From positions 279,303-290,672 of the forward strand of contig MU657192.1 of the NCBI GenBank assembly GCA_026770575.1: a DNA stretch of 11,370 nt, in the 5' to 3' direction. Under the pieces are notes generated by a model, which made no database searches, was not told the DNA's origin, and worked only from the letters and a program-made list of their open reading frames with translations. The stretch comes from Pelagophyceae sp. CCMP2097 (taxonomy: Eukaryota; Sar; Pelagophyceae). Below are positions 7,176 through 11,370 of the stretch, piece after piece; positions within the stretch are counted from its first letter, which is position 1; each line of letters starts with the position of its first letter. Position numbers and translations under genes: made by a program.

Positions 7176-9650
7176 TCATGACGGCGCAGCGGCGACTGTG
7201 GCGAGTCCGGGCAGACGCTCGGCAGCAGTCACGGGCAGACGAGCGGTGGCAGTGGGCGAGAAATCGGGCGGCCGGTCGGACACGGCGGCCTGCGCGGCGG
7301 GCATCGTGGAGTGCTTCTCCATGCCACCTTCGAGGCCGTTTGCGCCGACGTGCTTTGCTAAGATTTCCAACAAAGCGTTGTACTTCAAAGGCTTTTGCCA
7401 CAGCCCGTCAAACCCGCACTCCGAGCACCGCTGATGCATCGAAAACCCGGTCTCCGCCGTCACCGCCACGACTGGCATGCTGACGCATAAATCGCGTTTG
7501 GCTATACGCGCGGCTTCGAAGCCGTCCATGACCGGCATTCGGAGGTCCATCAGCACTAGATCGTAAACTGGTGACGCTTTCAACTCCGAAACAGCTTGCG
7601 CGCCGTCGCCCACAACGGAGTACGTGCACTTGGCTCTCGAAAGCATATTTGCTAAAACTTTGGCGCAGAGAGGCGAGTCCTCCACTATCAACACATGCGG
7701 CCGTCGTTGCGCCTCAAAAGTGCCCTTTTGAGCCACGGCCGCAGGCGTCGGCGCGCAGAACGGCGGCGCATCCGTAAAGCCGAACTGCGAAGCGTCAAAA
7801 TGCGTGGGCATGGCGGACCAAGAAGAATGTCGCGTGATTCTCTTCCCTACTAACGGAGACCCAACACGCCTTCCGTCCACATTCGGCAACGAGGGCGTTT
7901 TCAGCCGCGCGAACGACGCGCGGGCCGCCGCGGCCTGCAAAGCGGATTCGCTGAGTAAAGAAGAATCGCCGAGGCAGGGCAGTTTTGAAGAGAAGAAGGC
8001 CTGCGCGGCCTCCGGCTCTGGTGTCGGCCGATAAATCTGCGCCAATAAAATGGACCCTCGCTCTTCCGCCATTCGCGGGAGGTCGAAGTAAAATCTGGTG
8101 CCTTTCCCGAGGGCGGACTTGCCCTGGAGCTCTCCGCAGAGAGACTGCACGAGGCAATACGAGAGAGATAATCCAATGCCCAACCCTTCAGTCCCGGATT
8201 CCAACCGGAGGTCCGCGTCGACGCGGGACCGCGCGTCCAAAGCGGCTTCCAAGTCTAGACCCGCAACCTTTTTCAAATCGGTGGAATACCGGGTATAAAA
8301 TTTCACTGCGTCCAAGTCCATTCCAATCCCAGAGTCGGTCACCGAAAAGGTCACTTTCTCCTCGGAATGCTCGACCTTGAGCACGATACTCCCTGAAGCC
8401 GTCGCCCGCGCGGAGTTCTTCAGCAGATGCGTGAGGACGCGAGACGCGACTAAAGAGTCCGTTCGCACCGAGTCGCCACCCGCAGCAAAGTCGAAAGAGA
8501 GGTGAACACCTTTGGTAACTAAAGGCAGGGCCGAATCCACCGCAGCCCGACACAAATCACGGATATCTGTAGGCTTTCGCTGCACCTTCATGGCCGCCCC
8601 TTGCTCGAATCTCATAATATCCGACACGTCTGCCGTCATTCCAATCACGCGCTCCAATGACCCCGTCACCTCCGCCACCACGCCCGAAGCCTCACTTTCA
8701 GACAACTCGCCTTCCTGCAACCTGTCTAGATTCGCGAGCATGACGTGGCACGGCGTCCGCACTAAATGTAAAGTCCGAGAGACAAAGGCGTCGAAGAACT
8801 CGGACGATCTTTTAAGCTCCTGGACCATCAACTCGGCTCGAGCTTCGTTGACTCTTCGGCCGGTGTCGTCTCGAATGAAACATCGAGTGTGTTTAAACTC
8901 GCCCGTCTTTGAGTAATTCACGTTGGAGTCTATAAGCAAAGGGACGATCCGGCCGTCTTTAGCGCGGAAGCGCACGGGCACGTCCTTGATGGAAGCGCCC
9001 GACCCTAAAGTCTTGAAGACTTCGAGCACCAACGCGTCGTCGTCGGGGCAGAACTTCATGATGGGCTGGCCGATGAACTCCTCCGCGGTGTATCCTAAAA
9101 CGCGGAGCTCGGTGTTGTTCGCCCAAAGCACAATTCCGTCGGGCCCGAGCCAGTGCATGGCGATGGGCGCGTTTTGGAAAAAGTCTATAAGCTCGGCGTC
9201 CTTTTCCCTTTGCAATTCGTCGCCTTGCGTGACGACGTCGCCCATCAGGCAGAGGCTGCCGCAGGGCATTTTGGAAATGTGCCAGTCAAAGTGCTTGTCG
9301 ACGGGGAAGCCCTGGCTCGTGGCCAAGCAGAGCACGTCGCGGACGCGGCGGCGGAGGCCCGTCGACCTTGTGGTTTCTAGAGCTTCCTTTAAGCGTAAAA
9401 CGTTGGCCTCGTCGGCGCCGAATTGCTCGAACGATCTTTGCGCAAACGCGAAGATCGGGCCGACTTGCGCCTCGAATACCTCGTTGGCCTCGACGACGTG
9501 GCCGTTGAAGTCGACGACGCAGGCGCATAAAGGCGCGTGGGTAAAAGCGCTCGCCGCAAAGGTGCCTTGCGCCGGCAAAAACGATTCCGCGCTTGCCGCG
9601 GCGTTTAGCGCGCGTGCGCAGCCGGCCTCAGGTGCATTCGATTCGGCCAT
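7176..9650 (-). CDS. Hybrid sensor histidine kinase, PAS-PAS-HisKA-HATPase-REC (kinase 2)
   Basis: An 824-residue paralogue of kinase 1 with the same order: divergent PAS1 (about 35-137), PAS2 (about 152-272), HisKA with phospho-His295 in HLVRTP, HATPase_c (N412 in HLLKN; G1 D439-SGIG; G2 GLGIGL at 488-493), linker (about 530-650), and receiver (VLIVEDSP, phospho-Asp702 in MDLRMP, Thr731, Lys753). As in kinase 1, Leu replaces the acidic residue after the histidine. There is no signal peptide or membrane span, so a soluble sensor is expected. Its signal and its downstream phosphotransfer partner are unknown. The ATG lies in near-ideal Kozak context (GCGGCACC-ATG-G). The linker lacks the EAYASS repeats of kinase 1, and the C-terminal tail past the receiver is longer (about 55 residues). 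PAS2 to the H-box is about 94% identical to kinase 1, the rest much less. No introns; TGA stop. Confidence 0.95.
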   Translation of the reverse strand: MAESNAPEAGCARALNAAASAESFLPAQGTFAASAFTHAPLCACVVDFNGHVVEANEVFEAQVGPIFAFAQRSFEQFGADEANVLRLKEALETTRSTGLRRRVRDVLCLATSQGFPVDKHFDWHISKMPCGSLCLMGDVVTQGDELQREKDAELIDFFQNAPIAMHWLGPDGIVLWANNTELRVLGYTAEEFIGQPIMKFCPDDDALVLEVFKTLGSGASIKDVPVRFRAKDGRIVPLLIDSNVNYSKTGEFKHTRCFIRDDTGRRVNEARAELMVQELKRSSEFFDAFVSRTLHLVRTPCHVMLANLDRLQEGELSESEASGVVAEVTGSLERVIGMTADVSDIMRFEQGAAMKVQRKPTDIRDLCRAAVDSALPLVTKGVHLSFDFAAGGDSVRTDSLVASRVLTHLLKNSARATASGSIVLKVEHSEEKVTFSVTDSGIGMDLDAVKFYTRYSTDLKKVAGLDLEAALDARSRVDADLRLESGTEGLGIGLSLSYCLVQSLCGELQGKSALGKGTRFYFDLPRMAEERGSILLAQIYRPTPEPEAAQAFFSSKLPCLGDSSLLSESALQAAAARASFARLKTPSLPNVDGRRVGSPLVGKRITRHSSWSAMPTHFDASQFGFTDAPPFCAPTPAAVAQKGTFEAQRRPHVLIVEDSPLCAKVLANMLSRAKCTYSVVGDGAQAVSELKASPVYDLVLMDLRMPVMDGFEAARIAKRDLCVSMPVVAVTAETGFSMHQRCSECGFDGLWQKPLKYNALLEILAKHVGANGLEGGMEKHSTMPAAQAAVSDRPPDFSPTATARLPVTAAERLPGLATVAAAPS

Positions 9651-9890
9651 GGTGCCGCCTCGGGCGCGCGCCGCGTGGGGGCAACGCCGGCAACGTCGTC
9701 GCGTGGCCCTATTGAGGTACTAGTTTTAGGAATTCCTAACTTAGTAACTATCATAAGTCTTGGGTTCAAACTTTGAACTGCAAGTAGAGGGGAATAAGTC
9801 CTAATTCTCGCCGCATGAAACGATATTTAAGTTCAAATCGAGTCAGGTGACCGACTTGAGGTTGAACTTTCCACAACGACAATGCAAAAA
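9651..9890 (-). promoter_or_regulatory. Palindrome-dense upstream region of kinase 2
   Basis: After a GC-rich leader (9651-9715) the DNA turns AT-rich and carries three dyads: TTAGGAATTCCTAA (9726-9739, perfect), GTTCAAA-C-TTTGAAC (9764-9778, perfect) and a long imperfect one with outer arms AAGTTCAA/TTGAACTT (9829-9836 and 9862-9869) and inner arms AGTC/GACT. The word GTTCAA or its complement recurs four times here and once more at about 9975. These are plausible binding sites for a dimeric regulator, but no promoter element is proven. Confidence 0.45.
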
Positions 9891-9892
9891 TA

Positions 9893-10260
9893 CAGGGGCC
9901 GGCGCCTATTATTATCTAAGGATTTTTTGGTTTCGTAACTGTCATAAGAACTTTTTCAAGCTGGTATATTTATGTTCAAGGGCCCCGTAGGAGCCGGCGG
10001 CTATTACTAACTAAGGATTGTTTCTACTACTTGAGATAATTCACAGGGCCCCACAGGGCCTGGCGCCTATTACTATATAAGGATTTGTTTTATTCGTAGA
10101 GAACGTTTGTTTGGATAGGGCCCCGCAGGGGCCGGCGCCTATTACTATCTAAGGATTTGTACTATTCGTAGAGAACGTTTGTTAGGATAGGGCCCCGCAG
10201 GGGCCGGCGCCTATTACTATCTAAGGATTTGTTTTATTCGTAGACTCTGAGAACGTTTGT
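9893..10260 (-). repeat. Tandem array of five AT-block plus GC hairpin cores
   Basis: These are reverse-oriented copies of the core seen at 1367 and 1523. On the plus strand each reads GC hairpin, GGCGCC, then CTATTACTATCTAAGGATT. Hairpins are GGCCCC-GCA-GGGGCC at 10191-10205 and 10119-10133 (perfect), GGCCC-CACA-GGGCC at 10047-10060, GGCCCC-GTA-GGAGCC at 9981-9995 (one mismatch), and a half hairpin at 9893-9900. The two best units repeat at exactly 72 bp (GGATTTG at 10081, 10153 and 10225). Divergence rises toward the kinase, suggesting stepwise expansion away from it. Each core sits beside a GAACGTT word. Confidence 0.92.
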
Positions 10261-10364
10261 TTGTCTGTTAATTTCAGTCTGTTGAGGCAGTGGAATGTCC
10301 CCGTGCCGATCATTGGGGACCTTCTCACGCGTTGACGCTTAAAGGTATTGGCATTTTTATTTTT
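10261..10364. other. Link between hairpin array and 310-bp unit
   Basis: It contains a hairpin GTCCCC/GGGGAC (10297-10302 and 10315-10320, 12-nt loop). A segment at about 10318-10349, read in reverse (AATACCTTTAAGCGTCAACG, then CGTGAGAAGGTCCCCA), resembles the AATACCTCTTG to GAGAGGGTTCCCA part of the 310-bp unit. It is probably an extra partial copy. Confidence 0.45.
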
Positions 10365-10685
10365 TTCGCCAATTCTTTCGGCGATAGTCTTACATTCACG
10401 TGAGGCTGTAGATCGATCCCGCGAGGGACCCTTAAAACCCTCCCGTGCGATTGCGCGTCAAGGTCAGGGCAAGAGGTATTTGTTGAGTGTAGACATCTTC
10501 ATGAAACGCCGAAAACTATAAGCTTGCGGCGCAGGACAGTACAATAGAACACCAAAAATGAGAAAGGGTATAGAACTCATTTTTGAGATTATAGACATGC
10601 CCCAGCGGTTGTCCATAGAGTCCAATAAACAACTGCGCGCGCCCTAAGAAGAGTAGCTGTTTTGAAAGCAACTGCAACAGAAAGC
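10365..10685 (-). repeat. Conserved ~310-bp repeat unit, right (inverted) copy
   Basis: The reverse complement matches 1022-1335 over its whole length with few indels. Shared blocks include CATTTTTGGTGTTCTATTGT, GCCGCAAGCTTATAGTTTTC, AACAAATACCTCTTG, GACGCGCAATCGCACGGGAG and GATCGATCTACAGCC. Together with the adjacent palindrome array it forms the right arm of the inverted repeat. Confidence 0.88.
10590..10617 (-). other. Conserved stem-loop, right copy
   Basis: On the minus strand TATGGACA pairs with TGTCTATA around a 12-nt loop (plus-strand 10598-10609). All eight core pairs, including the G.U pair, are kept while the loop has changed. The outer pairs seen in the other copies are lost. Confidence 0.6.
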
Positions 10686-11370
10686 GGCTGCGCCGTCTGC
10701 GGCGGCTGCGCCTCAAACAACGAAATAAGACAACTGCGCAGCTTGCTGCGGTTGCCATACTTGTGACGCTGCGCCTTCTGCGTCGGTTGAGACGCAAACA
10801 GCGGCAAAAGGAGGCTGCGCCGACTACGGCGGCTGCATAAGGCGGCTGCGCCGCCTGCGGCGGCAGCATAAGGCACCTGCGCCTCATGCTGCGGCTGCGC
10901 CGCCAGCAACGATAAAAGGCGGCTGCGCCTCATGTGGCGGATGCGTGAGACTGCTGCTTCGGCTGCAACGTATGAACCGCGAGCAGCGGTACAAAGATAT
11001 GGCTGCGCCACAAGAGTTGGCTGCACAGCCAGTAGCAGCAAAAGGCGACTTCGCCGTCTGCGTCTGCTGCATAAGGCGGCTGCGCCGCCAGCGGCAGCAG
11101 CATAAGGCGGCTGCGCCGAATGGTGTGGCTGCTCCGTCAGCAGTGGCAAAAGACGGCTACGTCGCCTGCAACGGATGCGTGAGGCGGCTGTGCCGCCTAC
11201 GACGGTTGAACCACGAGCATCGGCAGCAAGAGGCGGCTGCGATGCATGAGGCGGCTGCGCAGCCAACAGCGGCAAAAGGCTGCTGCGCCGCCTGCTGCTG
11301 CTGCGCCGCCTGCGGCTGCTGCGCCACCAGCAGAGACAAAAGGCGGCTGCGCCGTCTGCGTCTGCTGCAT
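10686..11370 (-). repeat. GC-rich palindrome minisatellite, right (inverted) copy, cut by window end
   Basis: On the plus strand the cores read GGCGGC-TGC-GCCGCC. Read in reverse, the order of distinctive variants equals that of the left array: TTTTGTCTCTGCTGGTGGCG, then GCTCGTGGTTCAACCGTCG, GACGGAGCAGCCACACCATT, and TTTTGCTGCTACTGGCTGTG. The right arm has about 140 bp more near its inner end (about 10690-10850) than the left arm. The outer end lies beyond the window. Confidence 0.9.

Noticed and set aside
9893..10260. CRISPR array
   Set aside because: Repeats are degenerate hairpin units with near-identical spacers and no cas genes. This is a tandem minisatellite.
10589..11275. 228-codon minus-strand open frame in the right array
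   Set aside because: Same cause as the left copy. Its match to the left frame is explained by the inverted duplication of the DNA, and differences show no clear third-position bias.
365..11370. Autonomous DNA transposon
   Set aside because: No transposase, integrase or reverse transcriptase motif was seen in any long frame. Only the inverted arms support a mobile-element reading.

Overview
The window looks like nuclear DNA from a microbial eukaryote, most likely an alga. The reasons are two long intron-free hybrid histidine kinases, one with a near-ideal Kozak start, set in large, repeat-rich, GC-skewed spacers with no operon structure, ribosome binding sites or tRNA/rRNA genes. The PAS2 sequence is of a type common in bacteria, so the kinase family is probably of bacterial ancestry. 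The exact organism cannot be told from the sequence alone.

There are two convincing genes, both on the minus strand and in tandem: 1886-4345 and 7176-9650. They are paralogues with the layout PAS, PAS, HisKA, HATPase_c, variable linker, receiver. Both are soluble, with no membrane segment. Their PAS2-to-H-box part is nearly identical, while their linkers, N-termini and C-termini have diverged. In both, the acidic residue that normally follows the phospho-accepting histidine is replaced by leucine.

The rest is repeat DNA with a clear architecture. A composite element occurs three times. It has four parts in order: (a) a GC-rich array of short palindromes, (b) a conserved unit of about 310 bp, (c) an AT-rich stretch, and (d) cores that pair a fixed AT-rich block with a GCA/GTA-loop GC hairpin. 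Copies lie at about 365-1562 (forward), 5818-6523 (forward, shorter and more diverged) and 9893-11370 (reverse, cut by the window end). The left and right copies match colinearly through the palindrome array and the 310-bp unit. They therefore form an inverted repeat of about 1 kb or more around both kinase genes, resembling the ends of a large terminal-inverted-repeat element, although no transposase is visible.

The conserved unit carries an 8-10 bp stem with a 12-nt loop in all three copies, and one base pair changes on both sides (A-T to C-G) in the middle copy. Other spacers hold a degenerate GGGACC-type array (1563-1850), an uncertain GC-rich stretch with a possible decayed coiled-coil frame (4800-5780), a 13-bp tandem array (about 6570-6736), a CCCGAA/GGGTTCGG-rich stretch (6745-7170) and a palindrome-dense promoter region upstream of the second kinase (9651-9890).
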